DNA of 54,237 bases from Virgibacillus sp. LDC-1. Lineage in GTDB: Bacteria > Bacillota > Bacilli > Bacillales > Amphibacillaceae. Every line of letters begins with the position of its first letter. Position 1 is the stretch's first letter. The stretch is taken from NCBI RefSeq assembly GCF_030137545.1, contig NZ_JARUVL010000018.1, forward strand, positions 1 to 54,237, read 5' to 3'. Both the position numbers and the translations under genes were made by a program. The notes beneath the pieces were generated by a model, which worked only from the letters and a program-made list of their open reading frames with translations, ran no database searches and had not been told where the DNA came from. This document shows positions 16,801 to 25,552 of the stretch, one piece after another.

Positions 16801-19172
16801 TTGTAGTTAATTCCAACACTCCATGTAATTTCTTTATCAATTGCATTATAAGATCCCGCCTTAAATCCATTTGCTTTAGTAAAGTCATCTGGCTCAAACG
16901 GTGTTATTGCTTCCTTGGATTGGGGATTTCCCGCTTCATCATTCCATGTAAGAATGGCCTGATTTTCCAAGTGGTTTTTGGTTTGATCCTGTCTTTTTTC
17001 AAAATCAAATGCTGTTGTATAGATAATGGTATGCGGTGTCTCAATCATACTGTTGAACGTGATCTCAAATTGATTTTGTTCATTTTTAGATAAAACATAA
17101 TCAATATCCTTCTCAAGCTCTACATTGCCATTTAATATGCGGATTGTTTCTGGCAATAGTGTTAACCCCTCATTCGTAAAATTATCGGTTAACACAACTT
17201 GGTCCATCTTATGTTTATCTTTATTAAATGTAATCGTCCACTCGATTGTTTTATCCTTGTAGTTCGGCTCGCCGTGGTTTTTAAATAAAATTTGCTGTCC
17301 AATCTTTTGGGTTGCATCTTTTCCGTTACTTCCACTTTCTACACGGTTCGTGATTGTTTCTGATTCATATACCCGATCAATGGCCTTTGTCTGATAAATA
17401 ATCTTATAGGCAGTATCGATATTCTCGCTAAACTGAAGGTGAAAGCCATTTTTATTAGTTGCTGTTTGCGGAGCTACCGTATAGTTATGAACAACTTCCC
17501 CTTCACCTACTTCTTTACCATGCTCATCGAGCGTTATTTTCTTGACGATAAAAGAATCGGCAAGCAGTTCTTGACTGTCATTAAAAAAGTCCTTTAATAA
17601 CGCATCATTTTTTAAAATGGCTTTCTCATTGTAGTTGTACTTAATTTCCCAAGTAATCGTTTGATTTTCTTTATCATATTTAGCTGATTTTTTATCTAAT
17701 GGCGTACCACGTCCAACTGTAACAACTGCTGAAGCATTTTCTACTTCAGTTGTATCAGCGAGCAGCTTTGCATTATTCTGAAACGTTGCTTGATCCTCAT
17801 CAGTAATCATTGTTTCGTAAACGACGCGATAAGCAGATTTGATCTCTTGATGAAAATCAATCGTAAAGTCGTCGCCAGTACTTGTTTTTCCGATGGAATA
17901 CTCTGCAGGATTTACTTCACTACCAAGAGAAGTCTCTCCATTAAGCTTCGTATTTAAATAGTAAAGCTTTACCGAATCTTGCTTTAAGCTTTGACCAGCT
18001 AATATCGGATCCTCTAGGCGCGCATTTTGCAAGGTTTCTAAGCTTTTATTAAAATCAATAGTCCATTCAATCTGGGTTGCATTGTATGCTCTATCTGGCA
18101 ATCCTTTTTTATCTACTGAAGGACCTGTTGGTTGAAAATCAATTGGAATCGTCGTTGATTGTTCGCCATCAATTGGCGTAACGATAATTTCTTTATCTTC
18201 GGTTATAATAATTTCTTCACTTAATTCGGTCCATATTTGAAGATTGCCATGAATATTGGAATACTCCTCAATAAATGGGGTAAATGAAATGATTGCTTCA
18301 CCAGTTTTGTTAACAGAAAAATAACCAATTACTTCACCGTTAAACATCATCTCTTGCTGATCAATCTCCGTATAGATTTCCAGCTCATTTGGTACTTGAA
18401 ACCGGAATTCGTCTCCACCTTTATAGGAATGGCCATTTTCTAATGTCCATGTATAGTCAATTGAAATGAGTGAATCAATACCTGGTTTATCTACTGGATT
18501 TCCATCTATATCTTCATAGGATAACGATGCACTTGTTAATATGTTTTCTGTAATGATCTGCCTTACATCTGCTAAGGGTTGCGTTGCATCGAAAGTTTTA
18601 TTGGTAGGGGAAGAAGCTTCCGCAGTTACTACAGCATTGTTTTCTTTTGGTTGAGAGATCTCATGTTCAGAAGGATTAGTTTGATCTGTCTTTGCTGCTT
18701 CATTCTTGGTGGCTACTTCCTGTGATTGCTCTGGTTTTTCTTCATTTTGTTTGAATTGTTTTTGTGCTTCGATAACAATTGTCCCAGTTGCATTTGCTGC
18801 TTGTTCCACACTTTCATTGAAGGAAATAGTAACTTTGTTATCCTTCGTCACTGTGTAATTTCCAATGTTCACTTCCTCATACACTAATTCGCCTTCTTGT
18901 TGTTGTTCAATTCGTATTTCTTCTGGAAGGCTAACTGTATAAGTCATTCCTTTTTCAACGTTTATGTCGGCAATAGACCAGTCTAAACGAATAGTAGTTG
19001 TTTTGACCTCTTGCTCAACATTAGCATCTGATTGCTCATCCAAAATCTCTACATTTTTCACAATGTTTGCTTCTTTGTTTAAAGCATTCGCTTGGATAGG
19101 GATTGCTAGACTGCTAGAAATTGTTTGAAAAAGGAGTAACAGGGCTAAAAAAACATATAATCTCCTTTTCAT
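13845..19172 (-). CDS. Giant LPXTG cell-wall adhesin with collagen-binding-like and SpaA (Cna-B) repeats
   Basis: A ~1775-residue surface protein. Residues 1-~31 are a signal peptide (KRRLYVFLALLLLF...QANA). The region to ~1050 holds several beta-rich adhesin modules of the collagen-binding type, each with a motif like ITWEIKYNYN / IEWTITFNKD and ending in AYKIIYQT-like strands. Residues ~1060-1725 are seven SpaA/Cna-B prealbumin-like repeats, each with a Lys (VELTKVD) and a Glu (FVETKAP, LIETKAPAGY) placed for an intramolecular isopeptide bond. The C-terminus is LPQTGE, a hydrophobic helix and RRK, the sortase sorting signal. Start at the second ATG (19172), spaced 9 nt from AAAGG. Co-transcribed with the sortase. 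It probably mediates attachment or cell-cell contact; the ligand is unknown. Confidence 0.92.
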   Translation of the reverse strand: MKRRLYVFLALLLLFQTISSSLAIPIQANALNKEANIVKNVEILDEQSDANVEQEVKTTTIRLDWSIADINVEKGMTYTVSLPEEIRIEQQQEGELVYEEVNIGNYTVTKDNKVTISFNESVEQAANATGTIVIEAQKQFKQNEEKPEQSQEVATKNEAAKTDQTNPSEHEISQPKENNAVVTAEASSPTNKTFDATQPLADVRQIITENILTSASLSYEDIDGNPVDKPGIDSLISIDYTWTLENGHSYKGGDEFRFQVPNELEIYTEIDQQEMMFNGEVIGYFSVNKTGEAIISFTPFIEEYSNIHGNLQIWTELSEEIIITEDKEIIVTPIDGEQSTTIPIDFQPTGPSVDKKGLPDRAYNATQIEWTIDFNKSLETLQNARLEDPILAGQSLKQDSVKLYYLNTKLNGETSLGSEVNPAEYSIGKTSTGDDFTIDFHQEIKSAYRVVYETMITDEDQATFQNNAKLLADTTEVENASAVVTVGRGTPLDKKSAKYDKENQTITWEIKYNYNEKAILKNDALLKDFFNDSQELLADSFIVKKITLDEHGKEVGEGEVVHNYTVAPQTATNKNGFHLQFSENIDTAYKIIYQTKAIDRVYESETITNRVESGSNGKDATQKIGQQILFKNHGEPNYKDKTIEWTITFNKDKHKMDQVVLTDNFTNEGLTLLPETIRILNGNVELEKDIDYVLSKNEQNQFEITFNSMIETPHTIIYTTAFDFEKRQDQTKNHLENQAILTWNDEAGNPQSKEAITPFEPDDFTKANGFKAGSYNAIDKEITWSVGINYNLKSIQTPIVEDYIIGNQQLLKDSILVYEMDLTGGVNGAEPKELVPSDKYTVTWINDATGNPGFQLAFHDGISAAYNIVYKTSLNNLDLVEERYENTATLYNGAVKETDLNALVSIPHGGKYTAKSGVQNGKIIDWQVDINFGQSQIVNATVIDEPSINQALLEGSFQLFKTTVDAAGNVTKSTALEKGKDYTLQVNKNPDSFTLTFVNEINEPYILEYQSLILEKPGQQVSNNISFNGEKIDLVENESSHTITVKRTAGMGDGTGEIGNLTVTKTDQFSGEVLQGATFILQDKDSGAVIGTQTTGEDGRVVFNRLLYGEYVLIEEEAPEGYLINQASQTVTIDQPYVAGSETEVGNELTVLNQKIIRAVALTKIDKETGELLAGAEFALQKKNGATYETIQYAVTDKQGLLSLKDLAPGDYQFVEHKAPIGYQLDATPITFTIKADQTEIILLTAENIELGSVELTKFAADDENNVLEGAQFRLEKEDGTVVHTSLQTNAAGKITVPHLEPGNYQFVEIKAPTYYQLNPEPIPFTIQPNDSSTILLKAPNHLIRGAVELIKVDGFDNEIGLKGATFTLLDHEGNLLKEDLVTGEGGKLIIENLAPGKYQLMETKAPLHYQRDGTPIDFTINKSETEEKLAITKLQAENDLIPGSVELTKVSEENMVLANAVFDLQDSAGNTILPNLTTDANGKIIVHDLRPGLYQFVETKAPTNYALDQTPIQFEIVKSQQEMVAITTTNELIKGIVEVTKVDAEDRTKTLAGAEFSLLDAEGNKLQEGLTTDSQGMLRIENLMPGNYELVETKAPFGYLLDETIIPIEIKFGQEEPIQLVVENEVIRGDVKIRKVDADTNEPLAGAEFELRDANGSIVSTNLVTNSAGEIDVHDLRPGEYRLIETKAPAGYEILTEPILFTIELGQQEVKEVVVKNVAIPQPVLPDQPNDSNNNIDTLPQTGETFFRYLMIFGGFFIIAGLVLIFGRRKQIDY

Positions 19173-19330
19173 CTTCGACATCCTTTCATCGTTTTCATTT
19201 ACTATGCTTTCCGTCTTAAAATAGACTTTGACATACTTTTTAAGGTTATCAAACTCAACTCTACAATTTCTCTACAATTTTATACAAAGCATCTAGGTGT
19301 TTATGGAGATTAGTTACACTTAATAAGAAG

Positions 19331-19440
19331 GAAACTTCAATTAGTGGGGGGTTCCTTCATCCTCTACTTCCTCTCTTTGTCGGCTCCTAATAGGCTATAA
19401 GTGGGGGAATCACTGTCATTAACGTATAGGATAAATTCTG
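19331..19440. repeat. Dispersed ~100-bp repeat, copy A
   Basis: The sequence from CTTCAATTAGTG (19335) through TTCATCC, CACTGTCATTAACGTATAGGA and onward aligns with 35672-35759 (CTTCAATTAGTG...TTTCATCC...TACTGTCAGTTACATGCAGGA), in the same orientation and with substitutions and small indels. It sits in the 356-bp gap between the divergent adhesin and kinase genes and is non-coding. It looks like an interspersed extragenic element; I saw only two copies here. The rest of the gap is AT-rich promoter-like sequence with no clear gene. Confidence 0.6.
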
Positions 19441-19537
19441 AAGCTTGTTTACTGAAAGAACTTCGGGCATAATAAATCTAATAAAGTAGCCGGTAGAAAA
19501 TATGGTGAGTTAACTTGCAGGAGGGCAATCTGGGGCG

Positions 19538-22500
19538 ATGACAAATAGAAAGATTTTTATCATTATTAGTTTAACGTTAATCGTCTTAGCTAATTTTCGC
19601 TTAGGCTGGATTATCTATCATAAGCCCTTAGACCAACCGCAAGCAGCAAATGGTGTGATTGATCTAAGCAATTGGAAATTTGATGATAAAATGACGATTA
19701 CACTTGATGGCGAGTGGTTTTTTTATCCAAATGAGTTTTTAGATCCCACAGTGTCTCCTCATCATACTAATAGAAAATTAACGGCTGTTCCTGGAGACTG
19801 GACGACCGCTTTTAAAAAACAAGATGAGAATGCATCCTATGGATTTGGCACTTATTACTTAAAAATTTTGCTTCCAGAGGATAAAGATCACTTATATGGA
19901 ATTCGGTTTAAGCATGTTTCCACCGCAGCAGAAGTGTATGTAAATGGAGAACGTATCAAAGCATTTAATCGTCCTTCCAAATCAAAAGATCTTGATGTTA
20001 CAAAGCGTGGTCCCTTTTCGCAAAATTTTCATACCCATGAAAACGAAGCAATCGTTATGGTGCATGTGTCCAATTTTGAAGACCCTATCTTTGGCGGAGG
20101 GATTACGAAATCAGTAAAATTCGGAAGAGAGACTGCGATTAGTAAAGAGGCTAGCTCCTCGAGAACAATGCAACTCATCGTAAGCATTATTTATTTATTA
20201 CACAGCATGTACGCATTTATATTATTTTTTTTAGGAAAAGGTAGGTATCAAAGGGAAGTTGTTTTTTACGGTGCTATGCTCCTTTTATCGTCTATTGGTA
20301 TATTAATTGATGATGACATTGTAGTACAGTTGCCATTTCCCATCGGGGTTTCTAACAAAATACTTCTATTCATCTTTAATAGCACTTTACTATCGATGAT
20401 TATTTTTACAAGGCATTTATTTGACCTAAAACGTACACGTTTATTTAAAGGATTGATCTTTGTTTATTCTATAATAACAATTGGGGAAATTTTGCTTCCA
20501 ATTGAACAAATCGAATATCTCGGAAGTGGCGTATTCATCTACTATACACTTTCACTATTTTACTTATTTACGAATACTATAAAGGTTGTAAAGGATGGAC
20601 ATCCTGACTCGTTGTACATCCTGCTTTTCTTAACGAGCTATACATCAAATATTTTATGGGGAACAGCAATCAAAATGGGGATAGTTGATATCCCTTACTA
20701 TCCATTTGAATTTATATTTTCTGTTGTTGTGATTGCTTTTCTATTATTTAAACGTCATATACGAATCGTTCAATTAACGGAGAAACAAAGCACCCAACTA
20801 CAAATAGCCGATAAAAAGAAGGATGAGTTTTTAGCGAATACGTCCCATGAGCTTCGAAATCCGCTTCATGGCGTCATTAACATCGCTCAAACAGTACTTG
20901 ATGATAAAACAGAATCACTTTCTGAGCTTAATCGAGAAAATTTACAGCTGCTTATAAAAATCGGACAACGAATGTCATTTACCTTGAACGATCTCTTGGA
21001 CATAACAAGACTTCAAGACCAATCGATACAACTTAACCGAAAAAATATTGATGTAGAACCGGTTGCCGCTGGTGTGCTTGACATGATTTATTTTACAACA
21101 GAGCAGAAGGATATTGATATTTCACTCGAGATTCCAAATCATTTTCCTTATGTAAATGCAGATAAGAATCGATTGATTCAAATCTTATTTAACTTAATTC
21201 ATAACGCAGTAAAATATACAGAGAAGGGCTCCATTACAATTGGTGCGACGCATGAAAATGGGATAGCTACCATATTTATTGCCGATACCGGAATTGGAAT
21301 GAATCAGGAGCTTCAGCAGCAAGTATTTCAGCCTTATGTTCAAGCAGACAGCAGTCTAACATCGGTTGGTGGCGGAATTGGATTAGGGCTTACAATATGT
21401 AAGCAGTTAATAGAATTACACGGAGGAACAATTTATGTGGAGTCAATCCTTGGTGAAGGGTCGACATTTTATTTCACGCTTCCGATTGCTGCTGATGCTA
21501 AACAGAAGGAAGAGCATATAGCGGAAGAAGTCGCTTCTACCTATGAAGCTGCACCGATTCAAGCAAACTCTCGGTCAACAGTGGAAGAAGCGGAAAACCT
21601 TCGAAAAGAGGATGCGCCTAGAATTCTAGTAGTTGATGATGATCCGGTTAATTTACGAATTATAAAAAACATCCTTGTTAGCGAATATGAAGTCATCACT
21701 GCAATGAGTGGCAAACAAGCACTGGAACTGCTTGAAATGAATACATGGGATCTCGTTATTACCGATGTCATGATGCCACAAATGTCTGGCTATGAATTAA
21801 CAGAGCATATCCGCAAGCAATATTCGTTATCGGAATTACCAATACTGATTTTAACCGCACGCAATCAATTTGAGGATATCTATTCAGGATTTGTCGCTGG
21901 TGCAAATGATTATATCGCCAAAACGATGAATACATTCCAATTGAAGCCACGTGTACGGGCATTAACTAACTTAAAACAAGCTATTAACGAACAGCTTCGA
22001 ACAGAAGCCGCTTGGCTACAAGCTCAAATCCAGCCACACTTTTTATATAATACGCTCAATACTATTGCATCATTGGGAGAAATGAATACAACTCGTATGG
22101 TAGAGCTGTTACATGAGTTTGGAAATTATTTACGAAGAAGCTTTGATGTTCAAAATAGAAAATCCCTTATTCCACTTGGAAATGAGCTTGACTTAATCAA
22201 ATCCTACTTATTTATTGAAAAGGAAAGATTTGGAGAGAGATTAGAGGTTAAATGGGTAGTACCAGAGAACATTGACGTTCAAATACCTCCTTTATCACTT
22301 CAACCCGTCGTAGAAAATGCCGTACGTCATGGTGTGTTACAACGTATGGATGGAGGAACCATTTGGATTAAAATTTTTGAAGAAAATAGCTTCTACCAAA
22401 TACATGTTATTGATAATGGGGTAGGGATGAGTAAAGAGAAAATAAACCATATTCTTTATGGGAATCTCCACAATGTAAAAGGTGTAGGTTTAGCAAATAC

Positions 22501-22597
22501 AAACAGAAGGTTAAAACAGTTGTTTGGTAAAGGATTAGAAATTCAAAGCAAACTGGATGAAGGAACTACCGTTATATTGTATATTCCAAAAAAATAA
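19538..22597 (+). CDS. Hybrid sensor histidine kinase with 7TM-DISM sensor, receiver and a second LytS-type kinase core
   Basis: A 1019-residue membrane kinase. Order: N-terminal membrane segment (~7-25); extracellular jelly-roll domain (~50-190, YLKILLPEDK...AAEVYVNGERI, DISMED2-like); about seven membrane helices (~210-410); HisKA with phospho-His at ~437 (FLANTSHELRNPLHG); HATPase (NLIHNAVKYT, GIGLGLTIC); receiver with phospho-Asp at ~743 (DLVITDVMMP); then a second HisKA_7TM/LytS-type core with His at ~834 (IQPHFLYNTLN) and its own ATPase lobe (VVENAVRHGV, GVGLANTNRRL). Two kinase modules flank one receiver, so it may integrate two phosphorylation routes. A convergent BTAD-type response regulator lies directly downstream and is the likely partner. 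Ribosome site GGAGGG is 12 nt from ATG 19538. Confidence 0.9.
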   Translation: MTNRKIFIIISLTLIVLANFRLGWIIYHKPLDQPQAANGVIDLSNWKFDDKMTITLDGEWFFYPNEFLDPTVSPHHTNRKLTAVPGDWTTAFKKQDENASYGFGTYYLKILLPEDKDHLYGIRFKHVSTAAEVYVNGERIKAFNRPSKSKDLDVTKRGPFSQNFHTHENEAIVMVHVSNFEDPIFGGGITKSVKFGRETAISKEASSSRTMQLIVSIIYLLHSMYAFILFFLGKGRYQREVVFYGAMLLLSSIGILIDDDIVVQLPFPIGVSNKILLFIFNSTLLSMIIFTRHLFDLKRTRLFKGLIFVYSIITIGEILLPIEQIEYLGSGVFIYYTLSLFYLFTNTIKVVKDGHPDSLYILLFLTSYTSNILWGTAIKMGIVDIPYYPFEFIFSVVVIAFLLFKRHIRIVQLTEKQSTQLQIADKKKDEFLANTSHELRNPLHGVINIAQTVLDDKTESLSELNRENLQLLIKIGQRMSFTLNDLLDITRLQDQSIQLNRKNIDVEPVAAGVLDMIYFTTEQKDIDISLEIPNHFPYVNADKNRLIQILFNLIHNAVKYTEKGSITIGATHENGIATIFIADTGIGMNQELQQQVFQPYVQADSSLTSVGGGIGLGLTICKQLIELHGGTIYVESILGEGSTFYFTLPIAADAKQKEEHIAEEVASTYEAAPIQANSRSTVEEAENLRKEDAPRILVVDDDPVNLRIIKNILVSEYEVITAMSGKQALELLEMNTWDLVITDVMMPQMSGYELTEHIRKQYSLSELPILILTARNQFEDIYSGFVAGANDYIAKTMNTFQLKPRVRALTNLKQAINEQLRTEAAWLQAQIQPHFLYNTLNTIASLGEMNTTRMVELLHEFGNYLRRSFDVQNRKSLIPLGNELDLIKSYLFIEKERFGERLEVKWVVPENIDVQIPPLSLQPVVENAVRHGVLQRMDGGTIWIKIFEENSFYQIHVIDNGVGMSKEKINHILYGNLHNVKGVGLANTNRRLKQLFGKGLEIQSKLDEGTTVILYIPKK

Positions 22598-22604
22598 TAA
22601 CGAA

Positions 22605-22642
22605 GGGCTGAAACAAAACCTATTGTTTTGTTTCAGCCTTTT
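22605..22642. terminator. Bidirectional terminator between convergent kinase and regulator genes
   Basis: A 14-bp stem (GGCTGAAACAAAAC / GTTTTGTTTCAGCC) with loop CTATT, followed by TTTT on the plus strand. It can serve the kinase gene; the minus-strand regulator ending at 22674 reads into it from the other side. Confidence 0.85.
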
Positions 22643-22673
22643 CAATCGTTTAACATGCTATGTTACGCCTTAT

Positions 22674-23813
22674 TTATAGCAATGCATGGTGGTTTTTCTC
22701 CCAACTTTCATACCACACGTTTATCTTTTCATTCGGTAAAACACCAAATTCTTCATCTAAAAATTGCTTTAGCTTTTCATATTGCTGCCGTACATGGATA
22801 TGATCGTTAATTGTTGCGTAAATCTTCATTAAGGAAAAATGCGCATCTTCTGTTTCCGGATATGCCGTGCAAACCTTTTTATACCATAAAATAGCAGCAG
22901 CCCAGCTCTTATTTTTATGATAATACGCTGCGATCTTAAAGCACGTCTCAATCCATAATCGCTCAAACCGATACCGCTCATTTTCTAACCATAAATAATC
23001 GTAAGCCTGTAGATAAGGACCTGTATAGTTTTTCATTACATCTAAATACACTTGAATAGATTCTGCTTGAAGGGGTGGTGCAGTTTGAAGACCCTTTTCC
23101 CATTCATCTATATCAATTTGAACATTCATCAGTTTTAATCTATACCCTTCAGACATATTGGTAACTTGAATATGTCCTTTATATTTCTTTAATTCTTTAC
23201 GAACATGGTAAATCGTTGTATATAACTGTGAATATGCTTTATCCGCTTCGAGCTCTGGCCACAGAAGCTCCACTAATGCTCCTTTACTAATAAGCTGTCC
23301 ACGGTGATGAAGTAAAAATAAAAATAATTCATTTGCTTTTTTTGTCCGCCAAGAGAAGGCAACCTGCCCTTCATCTTTTTCAATAGTAAGCTGGTTACAA
23401 ACATAAATACGAACGCTCTTTTCTTCTTTAGGTTGTGGCGAGTCCTTTTGCACTTGTAAGTGATTGGCAACACGTAATAATGTTTTCCTGACGCGTTCCT
23501 TTGTGAGCGGCTTAACAATATAGTCGAGTGCATTTAATTCAAACGCATCGACCGCATATTGGTCATAAGCTGTAACAAAAACAACGATAAGTTCTGGTTT
23601 TTTTTCTAATAATTGTTCTGCCAGCTCTAACCCATTTATCTCTGGTAAATTAATGTCTAAAAAAGCAACATCAACATCTTGACTAATAATTGCTTCTTTC
23701 CCTACGATTGGATTTATGTATTTCCCGATTACCCTTACATTGCCTAATTCATGAAGTTGATGTTCTAGATAGTCTAAGGCAAGCTGCTCATCATCGATCA
23801 AAATCGCACGCAT
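22674..23813 (-). CDS. Response regulator with receiver, winged-helix and BTAD (SARP-like) output
   Basis: A 379-residue regulator. Residues 1-~120 are an intact receiver: acidic pair in ILIDDEQ, phospho-Asp at 53 (VAFLDINLPEING), Thr in FVTAYD, Lys in DYIVKPL. Residues ~150-230 form an OmpR-like winged helix (ELFLFLLHHRGQLISKGALVELLWPE). The C-terminal ~140 residues resemble the bacterial transcriptional activation domain (BTAD) of SARP-type proteins, with helical tetratricopeptide-like repeats. Such regulators pair with 7TM-DISM kinases in Bacillales, and such a kinase gene is convergent with this one. Target genes are unknown; the adhesin-sortase unit next door is a candidate. Confidence 0.88.
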   Translation of the reverse strand: MRAILIDDEQLALDYLEHQLHELGNVRVIGKYINPIVGKEAIISQDVDVAFLDINLPEINGLELAEQLLEKKPELIVVFVTAYDQYAVDAFELNALDYIVKPLTKERVRKTLLRVANHLQVQKDSPQPKEEKSVRIYVCNQLTIEKDEGQVAFSWRTKKANELFLFLLHHRGQLISKGALVELLWPELEADKAYSQLYTTIYHVRKELKKYKGHIQVTNMSEGYRLKLMNVQIDIDEWEKGLQTAPPLQAESIQVYLDVMKNYTGPYLQAYDYLWLENERYRFERLWIETCFKIAAYYHKNKSWAAAILWYKKVCTAYPETEDAHFSLMKIYATINDHIHVRQQYEKLKQFLDEEFGVLPNEKINVWYESWEKNHHALL

Positions 23814-24108
23814 GAAGATCGCCCCCTTTTATTGATCTGGAAATAGATTATAAAAATACTTCTACTAAGTTTATTATAACAACTTTATGAGTAGTCTAGC
23901 TATTTTTCAGTATTACTTATCACCTATAACAGGTCTAATGTCCCGCGCAAAATTAAATTATTCTCCATAGAAGCTCAAGTATTACCATGGGCAGAGCTCC
24001 ACAAGCTCAACCATAAAACTTAGTCCTTTGTATTGCAAACACATCTTACGTGCATATTACTAAATGCATTACTCAGAGTTGTTCGCATTCTTCTAAACGG
24101 TGATAATA
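23814..24108. other. Intergenic region upstream of the permease
   Basis: About 295 bp between the divergent regulator and permease genes. It holds an AT-rich stretch near 23850-23910 suitable for promoters, and the element GTGCATATTACTAAATGCATTAC near 24051-24073, a loose inverted repeat (TGCAT...ATGCA) reminiscent of arginine-type operators but not a clear match. No riboswitch family or terminator was recognised. Confidence 0.3.
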
Positions 24109-25551
24109 ATGAAACCATCTGCATCTACGAATAAGAAATTAGGACTTGTTGCACTCGTTGCATTAGGAATCGGATCTATGATTGGTGCAGGCGTTTTTAA
24201 CAGCCCAACTGATCTCATCTTAAAAGCCAATCCACAAGTAATTGTCATTGCTTGGGGTATTGGTGGTATTGGCGTCGTTTCATTGGCATTTATCTTTCAG
24301 CTGCTCACACATCAGCGTCCAAAGCTAACCGGTGGCATCGCTTCCTACGCAAAGTCTGGCTTTGGAGATTTTATCGGTTTTTTAGCCGCTTTTGGTTACT
24401 GGGTTAGCGGACTGCTTGGTAATGTTGCTTTCTTTACCTTAATGATGAAGACATTAAACAGTCTCTTACCAGCCAGCTATCGTCTGCAACCTATCCTCCT
24501 CTTTATGCTCGCATCGGTAATCCTTTGGTTCATCGTATGGCTGCAAACAAAAGGCGCAAAAAATGTTGGATTCATTAATATAATCGTCACCATTGCCAAG
24601 CTTATCCCATTAGTACTCGTGATGGTCATTGGCGCGTTTGTGTGGCATCCTGAAACTTTCAATGTCGCAAATTGGACTACTGTGTTAGCTAGCTCAACAC
24701 AGCCGACCGCTTCCACTAGCTTCCTCACGCAAATAAATGGGGCAATGGGAGTTATTTTATGGTGCTTTATCGGGGTAGAAGCCTCTACTGTATTAGCAGA
24801 AAAAGCGAAATCCCAAAACATTGTTGGAAAAGCAACGATTATTGCCATCTTCGTCACACTTGCTGTTTATGTCGGTATATCGGTTATTTCGATGGGAGTA
24901 ATCCCAGCAAAATCACTAGCAGCTGCAGAAACACCACTGGCCGACGTGCTTGCGGCTACAGCTATCGGCACTTTCGGATCAGCCATTGTAAAAATCGGCA
25001 TTCTCATCTCCCTTCTCGGAGCCTTGATTAGCTGGATGATGCTTTCCGTTCAATTAGCATACATCGCTGCGAAAGAAGGATTGCTACCACACATATTCAC
25101 AAAAACAAGCAAACAAGATGTCCCAATCGCTGCACTACTCATTACGAATGGAATAACACAGGTCTTCTTTTTCGTGCTTCTTTCGGAAGGTCTACAAAGC
25201 ATGTATAATTTCGTCCTCTTATTAGCAACAACGTGTATATTGATTCCTTATTTTCTTTCTTCCATGTTTGCATTTAAGGTCGTCAAAGCCGATTCATTAG
25301 GAGGAAAGCATCTCCTTGCTACCGTTCTTGCTATTCTTTATACAGTCTACTGCTTTATTTCTGTCGGCATTGTATCCATCGCAGCATCCTGTCTTCTTTA
25401 TGGCATCGGCATGCTCGTATTTTACAAAACAAAAAAGGACCAAAAGCAAGCAGTAACAAAGAAAGAATGGCTCGCAATAGGGTCTATTTTTCTTCTCGGT
25501 GCCGTCATGGCTGTGCTTCTAGCAACAGGGATTATTACGATAAAAGCATAA
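24109..25551 (+). CDS. APC-superfamily amino acid permease or antiporter (ArcD/YvsH-like)
   Basis: A 480-residue protein with about 12-13 membrane segments. The N-terminus GLVALVALGIGSMIGAGVFNSPTDL carries the APC-family GIGSMIGAGIF motif of TM1, and GGIASYAKSGFGDFIGF fits the TM3 region. The closest pattern I recognise is the basic amino acid/polyamine antiporter group (arginine-ornithine or lysine permeases). Start: ATG 24109 with GGTGAT 5 nt upstream; a GTG three codons earlier is also possible. It is a single gene, convergent with the broken phosphotransferase. Substrate specificity is inferred from family only. Confidence 0.82.
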   Translation: MKPSASTNKKLGLVALVALGIGSMIGAGVFNSPTDLILKANPQVIVIAWGIGGIGVVSLAFIFQLLTHQRPKLTGGIASYAKSGFGDFIGFLAAFGYWVSGLLGNVAFFTLMMKTLNSLLPASYRLQPILLFMLASVILWFIVWLQTKGAKNVGFINIIVTIAKLIPLVLVMVIGAFVWHPETFNVANWTTVLASSTQPTASTSFLTQINGAMGVILWCFIGVEASTVLAEKAKSQNIVGKATIIAIFVTLAVYVGISVISMGVIPAKSLAAAETPLADVLAATAIGTFGSAIVKIGILISLLGALISWMMLSVQLAYIAAKEGLLPHIFTKTSKQDVPIAALLITNGITQVFFFVLLSEGLQSMYNFVLLLATTCILIPYFLSSMFAFKVVKADSLGGKHLLATVLAILYTVYCFISVGIVSIAASCLLYGIGMLVFYKTKKDQKQAVTKKEWLAIGSIFLLGAVMAVLLATGIITIKA

Positions 25552-25552
25552 G

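Noticed and set aside
24051-24073. Arginine-repressor operator upstream of the permease
   Set aside because: The TGCAT/ATGCA dyad is short and does not match a full ARG box; kept only as a note in the intergenic entry.
23814-24108. T-box or amino acid riboswitch before the permease
   Set aside because: No T-box bulge sequence or terminator/antiterminator pair was found.
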